From NCBI RefSeq assembly GCF_002797495.1, contig NZ_PGEZ01000002.1:620001-684000 (forward strand): a stretch of DNA of 64,000 bases, read 5' to 3'. The notes under the pieces were generated by a model. The model was not told the DNA's origin. It did not search any database and saw nothing but the letters and a program-made list of their open reading frames with translations. Positions within the stretch are counted from its first letter, which is position 1; the number at the start of each line of letters is the position of its first letter. Positions 15,786 through 24,005 of this stretch are shown here, in pieces. Source of the DNA: Mumia flava. GTDB taxonomy: Bacteria; Actinomycetota; Actinomycetes; Propionibacteriales; Nocardioidaceae. The position numbers were made by a program, and so were the translations under genes.

Positions 15786-18700
15786 CAGCGGATCCCCTCG
15801 TCGAGCGGGCCGGCGTCGATCAGCCGGCGGGCGGCGTCCAGGAACCCGTCGGCGTAACGGCCCGGGTCGAAGTCGCCGAGGTAGTACTGGCGGGTCCGGG
15901 TGCGTTCGTCGACGAGCGGGTCCGCGCCGAGCATCGTGTCGAGCGCGTCGTCGAGGTTCGCGAGGTCGCCGTCGACGACGTACGCCGCGCGGGCGGCCGG
16001 CGCCTCCTCACGCAGCGCCTCGGCGGTCCGGCCGACCGAGACCATCGCGAACGGCTTGCCCGACTGGAGGTAGTCCGAGACCACGGCCGAGACGTCCGCG
16101 ACCATCGCGTCGGAGGCGTTGAAGCAGTCCACGAGCGACATCCGCTCCTCCGCAGCCGGGCCCCAGACGTGGCGCCGGCCCGACACGACCCGGTCGGCGT
16201 CCAGCAGGGCACCGATCCGCGTGATCGCCGCGGCGGCGTCGTTGAAGCGGTAGTTGAAGGGGTGCGACCGGAAGATCACCCGCGCGCCACGCTCCAGCAG
16301 CCGCCGTACGATCGCCTCGCCCTGCGGCAGGGAGTAGACCTCGGAGTCGGCGTACGGTCCGCGCCACGTGGGTGCGTACAGCACCGTCACGTCGTCCAGG
16401 TCGGCGACCTTGCCGCGCGCGGGCTCGATGTCCTCGACCTGCGGTCGCCCGACCACCTGGAACTTCTGCTCCGGGATGTGCACGCCGTGGCGGGCGTACC
16501 GGTCGATCCCCGCCTGGCCCGCCGCGAAGATCCGGTCGTAGATCGCGTGCACCGGGTTGAAGCAGGCGGGCTTCTCGGAGTCGCCGTGGTTGAGCCAGAC
16601 GTGTGCCATCTGGCGACGCTCGAGGAAGTGGGTGTTGTTCGGGGCGTTGTTGACGTAGAACGCCGCCCGCATCGTCGGCACGATCACCTCGGGCAGGCTG
16701 CGGATCGAGGGACGGTGCACGATCGGTGCGTCGGTGATCCCTTCGAGCGCCCGGAACATCGTGAGGTTGCGCGCGACCACGACGAACGGACGTCCGATCC
16801 GCTCGAAGTAGGGCATCCACATCCCCAGCTGGTACTGGGCGCCGACGTTCGACCCGAAGTAGACCGCGAACTCCGGCCCGATCTTCTCGAGGGTCCCGTA
16901 GAGCCGGTCCTCGGCATCGACGCAGCGGTGCACCCGCCGCAGCCCGACGACGACCGCCACGGCGACGGCCGCGGTCAGCAGCAGGGCGAGACCGAGCACG
17001 AGCCAGTCCGCCGCGACGATCCCGGCGACGACCCAGGCGAGCAGCAGCACCGTCCAGTCCGCGGCTCCGACCGTCCCGCGGCCGACGACCTCGGGGATCT
17101 CCACACGCAAGGTGGGGAGGTTGCGCGCCTCGAGGCCCACCCGCTCCCAGCTGTCGAAGACGGTCGTCTCGGCCGCCGTGCACGCGGCGACCAGGGCCAT
17201 CGCCGCCGCGGCGGGCCAGGACCAGCCCCACCAGTCGTCCCAGGCCACCACCAGCGTCAGCGCGAGCAGCAGCCGCGCGAGCTGGAGCGTGCCGGCGATC
17301 TCGTGCTTCTTGCGCGGGATCGAGGTGGCGCGCCGGTGCAGCGGCACGTACAGCGCGAGCGTGACCACGGCGGACGCGACGACCACACCCCGGGGTGCGC
17401 CGAGCAGGACCGTCGCGAAGGTCACCAGGGCGAGGCCACCGGTCACGACCTCGCGCGCCGCGACCGCGAGCTGGCGGCGTACGGCGCCGATCGACAGCTT
17501 GACGCCGCCGTCGCTGGTGTCGGCCTCCGCGGACTCCTCGGGCAGCTCGCTGGTGCTGCGGTGGTCGATGATCTCGCGAGCCCGGTCGACGAAGACGTCG
17601 GCGTAGCCGTCCGCCGGAAGGTCGCCGAGGTAGTCGGTGCGGACGCCGGCGCGCTCGAGCGCGAGCGGATCGGCGCCCAGCATGTCGTCCAGTGCACGCG
17701 ACAGGTTGGACAGGTCGGACTCGATCACGTAGGACGCCGCCGCGATCGGGAAGTGCGCCGCGAAGTCGCGACCCGACTCGGTCATCGCCGTCATCGCGAA
17801 CGGCTTGCCGGAGAACAGCCAGTCGACGACGACGCTGGAGACGTCGGAGACCATCGCGTCGGCGGCGTTGATGCAGTCGAAGATCGACATCGACCGCTCG
17901 GCCTCGGGACCGAACACGTGCTCGCGGCCGGTGCGGTCGGTGTCGTCGCGCAGCATCTGCTGGACCGTACGGATCGTGGCGGCGTCGGTCTCGAAGCGGT
18001 AGCTGAACGGGTGCGGCCGGAAGATCACCCGCGCACCGCGCTCCAGCAGCGCGCCGACCACGTCCACCGCGATCGGCAGCGAGTGGTAGGCGGTCTCGTC
18101 GACGTGGCCACGCCACGTCGGTGCGTACAGCACCGTCGGCTCCGATCCGACGGGGCCGTCGACGCGCACGACGCCCTCGACCTGCGGGCGGCCGACCACG
18201 TCGAACTTCTCCGGTGCGATCGAGATCCCGTGGATCGCGTAGCGCCGGATCGCGGCCTCGCCGGCGACGAAGATGTGGTCGTACATCGCGTGCGTCGGGT
18301 TGTACGAGGTGGGCTTGTCGGAGTCGCCGTGCCCCAGGAAGACGTGGGTGATCTGGTGGTGACGGACGAAGATGCTGTTGCCGGACGACGCGTTGACGTA
18401 GAACGCCGTGGTCAGGGAGGGGACGACCAGGTCGTCGAGGTCCCGTGAGCCATGACGCATGACGACCGGGACGTCGGTGTGCTGCGCGAGCAGCTCGGCC
18501 GGGTAGTGGTGTCGCGTGACGACGAGGAACCGGCGTCCGGTGCGCTGGAGGTACGGCAGCCACATCGTGACCTGGTGCGTCCCGTCCTCGGGCCAGGCGG
18601 TGTAGACGATGAACTCGGGGGCGTACTCGGCGATCGCGTCGGCGATCCGCGCCTCGATCGCACGGCCGGCGCGCATCCGCACGAGCGTGTTCACGCCCAT

Positions 18701-19282
18701 CACGACGTCCGGGCCGGCTGCCAGCACCGTCACGGCCGCCCACCACCACGGGGAGATCCCGAACGCCGCGGCGACCGCACCGAAGGCGAGCGCGGTCAGG
18801 TGCGCGGCGGTGGCGGCGGTCTCGAGGCCGAGCAGCGGCGGAGCGGTGCGGACACCGGGCAGGTTCGCGACGAACGTCACGCGGTACTCCCGCGCCTGTC
18901 CGAGCACCGGCTCCAGCACGACGACCCCGATGCTCAGCGCTGCGGCGACGACGGCCGCGTGGGCGGACGCGTCGGTCCAGGCGACGAAGCAGACCGCGAC
19001 CGCGGCGCCGATCATGCCCCGCAGCGGGCCGTCGTGGCCCAGCAGCGTCTTGGCGTCCTTGTCGGGGACGTCGGTGCGGTGGCTGAACCGCCACGCGTCC
19101 CCGGCGATCGCGGCGACGGCGAGCAGGAGGAGGACGACCGACGACGCCTCGGGCGCGTCGACCAGCGCCAGGGCCAGCGCGAGGGTGACCGCGGCGGCGA
19201 CACCGATCTCCGCGGCCAGGTCGAGGATCCGGGCGCCGGTGACCCGTCCGGCCTCGGGCGCGCTCAGCCCACCGTCAGCCAT
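15785..19282 (-). CDS. Giant membrane protein with two tandem polyol-phosphate transferase domains
   Basis: Protein of 1165 aa containing an internal duplication. Each half has several hydrophobic helices (about 25-200 and 605-785) followed by a complete CDP-glycerol glycerophosphotransferase-like domain (about 215-575 and 795-1155). Matching motifs occur twice: HGDSDKP at 318 and HGDSEKP at 899; VGRPQVE at 363 and 944; LYAPTWRG at 385 and 968; FRPHPFSYR at 421 and FRSHPFNYR at 1004. An acidic linker lies at 578-592. Ordinary family members have one such domain. Both copies keep the family histidines, so both may be active, perhaps alternating between two units or acting as primer and polymerase. 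The start overlaps the preceding gene by 8 bp. Confidence 0.88.
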   Translation of the reverse strand: MADGGLSAPEAGRVTGARILDLAAEIGVAAAVTLALALALVDAPEASSVVLLLLAVAAIAGDAWRFSHRTDVPDKDAKTLLGHDGPLRGMIGAAVAVCFVAWTDASAHAAVVAAALSIGVVVLEPVLGQAREYRVTFVANLPGVRTAPPLLGLETAATAAHLTALAFGAVAAAFGISPWWWAAVTVLAAGPDVVMGVNTLVRMRAGRAIEARIADAIAEYAPEFIVYTAWPEDGTHQVTMWLPYLQRTGRRFLVVTRHHYPAELLAQHTDVPVVMRHGSRDLDDLVVPSLTTAFYVNASSGNSIFVRHHQITHVFLGHGDSDKPTSYNPTHAMYDHIFVAGEAAIRRYAIHGISIAPEKFDVVGRPQVEGVVRVDGPVGSEPTVLYAPTWRGHVDETAYHSLPIAVDVVGALLERGARVIFRPHPFSYRFETDAATIRTVQQMLRDDTDRTGREHVFGPEAERSMSIFDCINAADAMVSDVSSVVVDWLFSGKPFAMTAMTESGRDFAAHFPIAAASYVIESDLSNLSRALDDMLGADPLALERAGVRTDYLGDLPADGYADVFVDRAREIIDHRSTSELPEESAEADTSDGGVKLSIGAVRRQLAVAAREVVTGGLALVTFATVLLGAPRGVVVASAVVTLALYVPLHRRATSIPRKKHEIAGTLQLARLLLALTLVVAWDDWWGWSWPAAAAMALVAACTAAETTVFDSWERVGLEARNLPTLRVEIPEVVGRGTVGAADWTVLLLAWVVAGIVAADWLVLGLALLLTAAVAVAVVVGLRRVHRCVDAEDRLYGTLEKIGPEFAVYFGSNVGAQYQLGMWMPYFERIGRPFVVVARNLTMFRALEGITDAPIVHRPSIRSLPEVIVPTMRAAFYVNNAPNNTHFLERRQMAHVWLNHGDSEKPACFNPVHAIYDRIFAAGQAGIDRYARHGVHIPEQKFQVVGRPQVEDIEPARGKVADLDDVTVLYAPTWRGPYADSEVYSLPQGEAIVRRLLERGARVIFRSHPFNYRFNDAAAAITRIGALLDADRVVSGRRHVWGPAAEERMSLVDCFNASDAMVADVSAVVSDYLQSGKPFAMVSVGRTAEALREEAPAARAAYVVDGDLANLDDALDTMLGADPLVDERTRTRQYYLGDFDPGRYADGFLDAARRLIDAGPLDEGIR

Positions 19283-20681
19283 TCGTGATCGCGGCGGGGC
19301 CGTCCTCGCGGCGGATGTCGATCACATGACCGGTCAGGTCGGACAGCAGCACGTCGAGCGACTGGTGGGCGACCTGCTCCGAGCTGAGCAGCGTGCCCGC
19401 CGGCTCCTCACCGAACGCGCGGGTCCGCATGGGGGTCCCCGTCCGCTCGGGGTTGATGCAGTTGATCCGCACGGTCGGCGACCACTCGTCGGCCAGGGCC
19501 TGGGTGAGGTTGACGACCGCCGCCTTCGCCGAGGAGTACAGCGAGTAGCCGGAGCGTCCCCGGGTGTAGGACGAGGACGTGAACAGCAGCAGCGATCCGC
19601 CGGTCTGGGCGAGGTGCGGGTAGAACTCCTGTGCGATGAAGATCGGGCCGAGGTAGTTCACCTCGGTCGCGGCGTAGATCGTCTCCTCGCTGGTCTCGGC
19701 GAGGGGGGCGATCGGCAGGACGCCGGCGGTGTTGACGACGTAGTCGATCCGCCCGGTCTTCGCCAGCACCTCCTGCGCCGCGGCGCGCACGTCGGCACGC
19801 CGCTCGACGTGGGTGTTCGTCGACGACCGGGAGAAGGTGAACACGGTCGCACCCGCCCGCTCCGCGAGCGACACGATGTCGCCGCCGATGCCGTACGACC
19901 CGCCGAAGACCACGACCGTCTTCCCGTCGAGGGCCGCACCGTGCTCGGCCTCCGACAGCGGGGTCGGGCGCTCGGCGGAGGCGAGCTGGAAGAGCTTGTC
20001 GGCGATGTAGACGTCGATCGGCTCGGTGACCTTCATGTTGCGCTCGTGACCGGGGACCACCGCGATCGGCACCTCGGGCAGGTAGCGCAGCACGACCGTG
20101 CAGTCGTCGGTGGCCTCGAAGTTCGGGTCGGCCCCGGCGAGCTCGTAGGCCCGCCGGATCACCGACAGCCGGAACGCCTGCGGCGTCTGGCCACGGCGCA
20201 GCAGGTGCCTCGGGAGCACGTCGGCGATCGTGTCGGAGTCCGGGTGCACCTGGACCACGGTGTCGGCCGACGGGATCACGGTGTCGACGGCCTCGGACTC
20301 GCCCAGCGCCTCGACGACGTTCTCGAGGATGGTCTGCGAGACCAGCGGGCGTACGGCGTCGTGCAGCAGCACGTTGCACTCGTCGTCGCCGAGCGCGTCG
20401 AGCGCGCGCTTCGTGGTCGCGTTACGGGTGTCGGCGCCCTCGAGGATCTGGGTGACCTTGTCGTAGCCGCCGCTGCGCACGAGCGCGCGGACCGGGTCGA
20501 GGTGACCCGGCGTCATCATCACGATGATCTCGTCGATCAGCTCGGAGGCCTGCATCACCGCGATGGTGTGCTCGATGATCGGCTTGCCGGCGATCTTGAT
20601 CAGCTGCTTGGGGATCGCCAGTCCGACCCGGGTGCCTGTGCCGCCCGCGAGCACCACGGCGACGTTGCGCATGTTCGTCAC
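19275..20681 (-). CDS. Bifunctional cytidylyltransferase/short-chain reductase, CDP-ribitol-forming type
   Basis: Fusion protein of 468 aa. Residues 1-235 are an IspD/TarI-like cytidylyltransferase (VVLAGGTGTRVGLAIPKQL, then LLHDAVRPLV). Residues 240-468 are a short-chain reductase (VVFGGSYGIGGDIV for cofactor, YSSAK as catalytic Tyr and Lys). This order matches the Acs1/Bcs1 enzymes of Haemophilus capsule synthesis, which reduce ribulose 5-phosphate to ribitol 5-phosphate and then form CDP-ribitol. That activity suits the adjacent transferases; the isoprenoid enzyme IspD itself is the less likely alternative. GTG 20681 lies 7 nt after TACCCT (20689-20694), so the mRNA is probably leaderless. 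It heads the operon with the two genes that follow on this strand. Confidence 0.85.
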   Translation of the reverse strand: MTNMRNVAVVLAGGTGTRVGLAIPKQLIKIAGKPIIEHTIAVMQASELIDEIIVMMTPGHLDPVRALVRSGGYDKVTQILEGADTRNATTKRALDALGDDECNVLLHDAVRPLVSQTILENVVEALGESEAVDTVIPSADTVVQVHPDSDTIADVLPRHLLRRGQTPQAFRLSVIRRAYELAGADPNFEATDDCTVVLRYLPEVPIAVVPGHERNMKVTEPIDVYIADKLFQLASAERPTPLSEAEHGAALDGKTVVVFGGSYGIGGDIVSLAERAGATVFTFSRSSTNTHVERRADVRAAAQEVLAKTGRIDYVVNTAGVLPIAPLAETSEETIYAATEVNYLGPIFIAQEFYPHLAQTGGSLLLFTSSSYTRGRSGYSLYSSAKAAVVNLTQALADEWSPTVRINCINPERTGTPMRTRAFGEEPAGTLLSSEQVAHQSLDVLLSDLTGHVIDIRREDGPAAITNG

Positions 20682-20751
20682 GACCTAGAGGGTAACTTGT
20701 GACCTGCGAGACGCTGAGCGGGGCCGACGTGGATCCCGCCCGGTCACCACG

Positions 20752-20757
20752 TATTGT
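20752..20757 (+). promoter_or_regulatory. -10 box TATTGT for the ABC exporter operon
   Basis: TATTGT lies about 54 nt upstream of the chosen permease start and would initiate near 20764. It lies back to back with the CDP-ribitol synthase promoter on the other strand. Confidence 0.4.
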
Positions 20758-20810
20758 GTCGGTGCTGCGCCGCGTTTGGGCGTCGGTGCATGCTGCCGTG
20801 GAAGGAACCG

Positions 20811-21620
20811 ATGGTCGACTCGAGCTACACCCGCTCCCCCTGGGCGCGGGTCAAGGCTATCTGGAAGGTCCGGGGCGTCTTCTGGCTCCTGGTCCGCCGC
20901 GACCTCAAGGTCCGCTACGCCGACTCGATCCTGGGCTACTTCTGGACGATCCTCGACCCGTTGCTGATGAGCTTCGTCTACTGGGCGATGTTCAGCGTGA
21001 TCATGGGCCGCGACGTGCCCGGCAACGATCCCTACATCGTCTTCCTGCTGGCCGGCATGCTGCCGTGGCAGTGGTTCAACTCGACCATGAACCAGTCGTC
21101 GAAGGCGATGAAGAAGGCGTCGCGGCTGATGGCGACGACCAACCTGCCCCGCGAGATCTGGGTCCTGCGGATCGTCACCGCCAACGCCGTCGAGTACGTC
21201 TTCGCGCTGCCGGTGCTGTTCGCGTTCGCCTTCATCTTCGATGCGCCGATCCACTGGGAGATCGTCTACACGCTGCTCGCGGCGGCGATCCTGTTCGTGA
21301 TGCTCACCGGCATCGGCCTGCTGCTCGCGGCCCTGACCGTGCTGGTCCCCGACATCAAGCGGCTGCTGCGGATCGTCACGCGGCTGCTGTTCTACGCCTC
21401 GCCGATCCTCTACAGCACCGACCGGCTCCCCGTGGAGCTGCAGTGGGTCTACGTCGCGAACCCCCTGGCCGACCTGCTCGCGCTGTTCCGGACCGGATTC
21501 TTCCCCGACATGCTGAACTGGTGGCACGTCGGCTACGCCGCTGCGATGAGCCTGATCCTGTTCGCCCTGGGATGGTGGGTCTTCGCCCGCCTCGAGCGCA
21601 CGGTCCTGAAGGAGCTGTGA
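20811..21620 (+). CDS. ABC polymer exporter permease, TagG-like
   Basis: ABC-2-type permease of 269 aa with about six membrane helices, expected to export an undecaprenyl-linked polymer with the ATPase encoded next. LVRRDLKVRYADSILGYFW and LDPLLMSFVYW are typical of TagG/Wzm proteins. The frame is open back to 20754, but ATG 20811 has a GAAGGAA ribosome site and gives the usual N-terminus. Its TGA overlaps the ATPase ATG (TGATG). The polymer genes on both sides make a teichoic-acid-like cargo the best guess. Confidence 0.87.
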   Translation: MVDSSYTRSPWARVKAIWKVRGVFWLLVRRDLKVRYADSILGYFWTILDPLLMSFVYWAMFSVIMGRDVPGNDPYIVFLLAGMLPWQWFNSTMNQSSKAMKKASRLMATTNLPREIWVLRIVTANAVEYVFALPVLFAFAFIFDAPIHWEIVYTLLAAAILFVMLTGIGLLLAALTVLVPDIKRLLRIVTRLLFYASPILYSTDRLPVELQWVYVANPLADLLALFRTGFFPDMLNWWHVGYAAAMSLILFALGWWVFARLERTVLKEL

Positions 21621-22462
21621 TGAGCGAGCCGATCATCTCCGTGCAGGACCTGTCCGTCCGCTTCCACCGCAAGCGGCGCCACCGCAGCGTGCGCGACCTC
21701 GTCTTCAAGGGCGAGACGGGGGTGCGCGCCGGCGAGTTCTGGGCGCTGCGCGACATCAACTTCGACGTGATGCCGGGCGAGGCGATCGGCGTCGTCGGCG
21801 CGAACGGCCAGGGCAAGTCGACCCTGCTGCGGGCGATCGCCGGTCTGCTGATCCCCGACGAGGGCCGGGTGAAGGTCAACGGCGGCGTCGCACCCCTGAT
21901 CGAGCTCACCGGTGGCTTCGCCGGCGACCTGACGGTGCGCGACAACATCTGGCTGGTCTCCGGTCTGCACGGGATGAAGCGCAAGGAGGTCGCGGCGAAG
22001 TTCGACGAGATCCTCGAGTTCTCCGAGATGGAGGACTTCGTCGACACGCCGTTCAAGCACCTGTCGTCCGGCCAGAAGGTCCGGGTGGCGTTCAGCGTCG
22101 TCGCCCAGCTGAACGAGCCGATCATGCTGGCCGACGAGGTCCTCGCCGTCGGTGACCGCGCCTTCCGGCAGAAGTGCCTCGAACGGTTCGCCGAGATGCT
22201 CGAGCAGGGCCGGACGCTCTTCATGGTCTCGCACAGCGAGGGCAACCTGACACGGTTCTGCACCCGCGGCCTCTACATGGACGGCGGTCGTCTGGTCCAG
22301 GACGGGCCGATCAAGGAGGTCGTCGAGAAGTACTTCGAGGACTCCGGTGACGCGGCCCGGCTGCGCCGCAAGCACGAGCGGAAGATGCGCAAGTTCCGTG
22401 AGATGGGGATCGCGGACGATGACGACGATGACGACGACGATGACGACGACTGGGGTCGCTGA
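21620..22462 (+). CDS. ABC polymer exporter ATPase, TagH-like, with poly-Asp tail
   Basis: ATPase subunit of 280 aa for the adjacent permease. Walker A is GANGQGKST, the signature is LSSGQK and Walker B is IMLADEV. An N-terminal extension, RFHRKRRHRSVRDL, is typical of polysaccharide/teichoic exporters. After the nucleotide domain comes a basic stretch (LRRKHERKMRKFREMG) and then twelve consecutive aspartates before the terminal WGR. The Asp run is encoded by a GAC/GAT trinucleotide tract at about 22417-22452, which could vary in length by slippage. It has no long sugar-binding C-terminal domain, so cargo recognition probably lies elsewhere. Confidence 0.88.
   Translation: MSEPIISVQDLSVRFHRKRRHRSVRDLVFKGETGVRAGEFWALRDINFDVMPGEAIGVVGANGQGKSTLLRAIAGLLIPDEGRVKVNGGVAPLIELTGGFAGDLTVRDNIWLVSGLHGMKRKEVAAKFDEILEFSEMEDFVDTPFKHLSSGQKVRVAFSVVAQLNEPIMLADEVLAVGDRAFRQKCLERFAEMLEQGRTLFMVSHSEGNLTRFCTRGLYMDGGRLVQDGPIKEVVEKYFEDSGDAARLRRKHERKMRKFREMGIADDDDDDDDDDDDWGR
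22417..22452 (+). repeat. GAC/GAT trinucleotide tract
   Basis: Twelve consecutive aspartate codons, a mixture of GAC and GAT, at the 3' end of the ABC ATPase gene. It is the only such simple repeat I noticed in the window. Confidence 0.8.
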
Positions 22463-22465
22463 GCC

Positions 22466-23353
22466 CTAGACCACCGGCGGGCGACCCAGCCGCGTCATCC
22501 GCGCCACCGTGCGCCAGCGCATCGCGCGCCGGACGCCGGGATCGGTCGTCCACCCCTCTCGCCAGCCCGCCAACCACGGCCGCAGCGAGTGCCGTCCCGC
22601 GGCGGTGCGGACGCTGCGCAGGACCTGCACGAGCGTCCACGTCGCGACGTACGCCCAGGTGAAGGGCCAGCGCAGGTTGCGGCGAGCCAGCCACACCCGG
22701 TTGCGGGCGTTGAGCCGGTAGTAGTAGTCGTGCCGGGCGGGGTCGATCGCGGGGTGCTCGCAGGCGAGGTCGCCGCGGTACCAGACGGTGAAGCCGGCGT
22801 CCCAGACCCGCCAGGCGAGCTCGATCCCCTCGTGGGCGTAGAAGAACTCGTCACCCCACCCGCCGGCCGCGTCGAAGGCCGTGCGGCGGACCACGAGCAC
22901 GCCCTCCCACAGCGAGAACGCCGGAGAGGAGCGGTGCGGGTCGCCCTTGCGCATCCGCGGGATCCAGCGCGTCGGGGCGTCCTCCCCCGGGCTGGTGACC
23001 CGCGGCTGGACCACGCCGAGGCCGGGATCGTCAGCGAACAGCGCGGCGGCGCGGGTGAGGAAGTCGGCGTCGGCGAGCCGCGCGTCGTCGTCGACGAACA
23101 GCAGCAGGTCACCGTCGACGTGGGCCACCCCGGCGTTGCGTCCGGCGGGAATCCCGACGTTCTCGGGGAGCGCGACCGGCCGTACGCCCTCGGGCAGGCC
23201 GACCGGCGCCCAGCCGTTGCCGACGCAGACCACGTCGACGTCGACCCCGGTCTGCGCCAGCACCGCCTCGAGCGCCGCACGGAGCTCGTCGGGGCGCGTC
23301 CCCATCGTGAGCACGACGACGCCGACACGGGGGCGGGCTGGCTGCTCGGTCAC
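22466..23353 (-). CDS. Family 2 glycosyltransferase
   Basis: Glycosyltransferase of 295 aa. VGVVVLTMGTRPDEL at the N-terminus and the metal-binding LLLFVDDDARLAD near residue 90 mark the GT-A domain. FFYAHEGIELAWRVW is the acceptor/catalytic region, followed by a short hydrophobic C-terminal part. The last motifs (YYRLNARNRVWLARRN) are those of rhamnosyltransferase-like GT2 proteins. GTG 23353 is 7 nt downstream of TAGGTT, while an open TTG at 23362 lies inside that box, so 23353 is preferred. It converges with the exporter operon and probably acts on the same polymer. Confidence 0.83.
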   Translation of the reverse strand: MTEQPARPRVGVVVLTMGTRPDELRAALEAVLAQTGVDVDVVCVGNGWAPVGLPEGVRPVALPENVGIPAGRNAGVAHVDGDLLLFVDDDARLADADFLTRAAALFADDPGLGVVQPRVTSPGEDAPTRWIPRMRKGDPHRSSPAFSLWEGVLVVRRTAFDAAGGWGDEFFYAHEGIELAWRVWDAGFTVWYRGDLACEHPAIDPARHDYYYRLNARNRVWLARRNLRWPFTWAYVATWTLVQVLRSVRTAAGRHSLRPWLAGWREGWTTDPGVRRAMRWRTVARMTRLGRPPVV

Positions 23354-23378
23354 GCGGGCCAACCTACCGCCGCACGGC

Positions 23379-24005
23379 TCAGGCGTCGCCGAGCAGGTCG
23401 GCGAACGACGTCGTCAGGGCGAACGGGTCCTCGACCGTCACCGGCTCCCGCTGCGCGACCAGCTCGGCGAGCTCACCGGCAGCCCGAGCGACCCGTGTCT
23501 GGAGCGCACCTGTGACGCCCTCGCCGGCACCCCAGTCCTCGGACGAGGCGTAGACCGCCGTCGGGACGACCACCGCCCGCAGGTACGCGAACAGCGGACG
23601 CAGCGCGTGCTCCAGGGCGAGCGAGTGCCGGGCCGTGCCACCGGTGGCCGCGATCAGCACCGGCTTGCCCGCCAGCGCCTCGGGGTCGATCACGTCGACG
23701 AACGACTTGAACAGTCCCGAGTACGAGGCGGTGAAGATCGGGGTCACGACGACGACGGCGTCGGCGGCGACCACGTCGTCGATCACCGTCTGGAGATCGG
23801 CCGGCGCGAACCCCGTGAGCATGGCGTTGGTGATGTCGTGGGCGTACGTCCGCAGGTCGTGGAACGTCGTCTCGACGGTGATCCCGCGCTGCTGCGCGTC
23901 GGCGACGACGGCGCGGGCGATCTGCTCGCCCAGCAGCCGCGTCGACGACGGCTGGCTGAGCCCGGCCGTGACGACCGCGATCCTCCGGGTCGTGAGGCTG
24001 CTCAT
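23379..24005 (-). CDS. NADPH-dependent FMN reductase (CE1759-like)
   Basis: Flavodoxin-fold reductase of 208 aa that should supply reduced FMN to the flavin monooxygenase encoded just before it. RIAVVTAGLSQPSSTR at the N-terminus is the flavin phosphate loop, and TPIFTASYSGLFKSFVD around residue 90 is the family's FMN-contact segment. Its ATG overlaps the stop of the monooxygenase gene by 4 bp (ATGA), so the two are translated as a unit, as in other two-component flavin systems. Confidence 0.87.
   Translation of the reverse strand: MSSLTTRRIAVVTAGLSQPSSTRLLGEQIARAVVADAQQRGITVETTFHDLRTYAHDITNAMLTGFAPADLQTVIDDVVAADAVVVVTPIFTASYSGLFKSFVDVIDPEALAGKPVLIAATGGTARHSLALEHALRPLFAYLRAVVVPTAVYASSEDWGAGEGVTGALQTRVARAAGELAELVAQREPVTVEDPFALTTSFADLLGDA

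Noticed and set aside
16169-18448. Plus-strand open frame of 759 codons opposite the double transferase
   Set aside because: Antisense shadow of a gene with clear domain motifs; composition is biased and no domain is visible.
19275-20681. Plain IspD for isoprenoid synthesis
   Set aside because: The C-terminal short-chain reductase fusion and the wall-polymer context fit a CDP-ribitol-type enzyme better, though IspD activity is not excluded.
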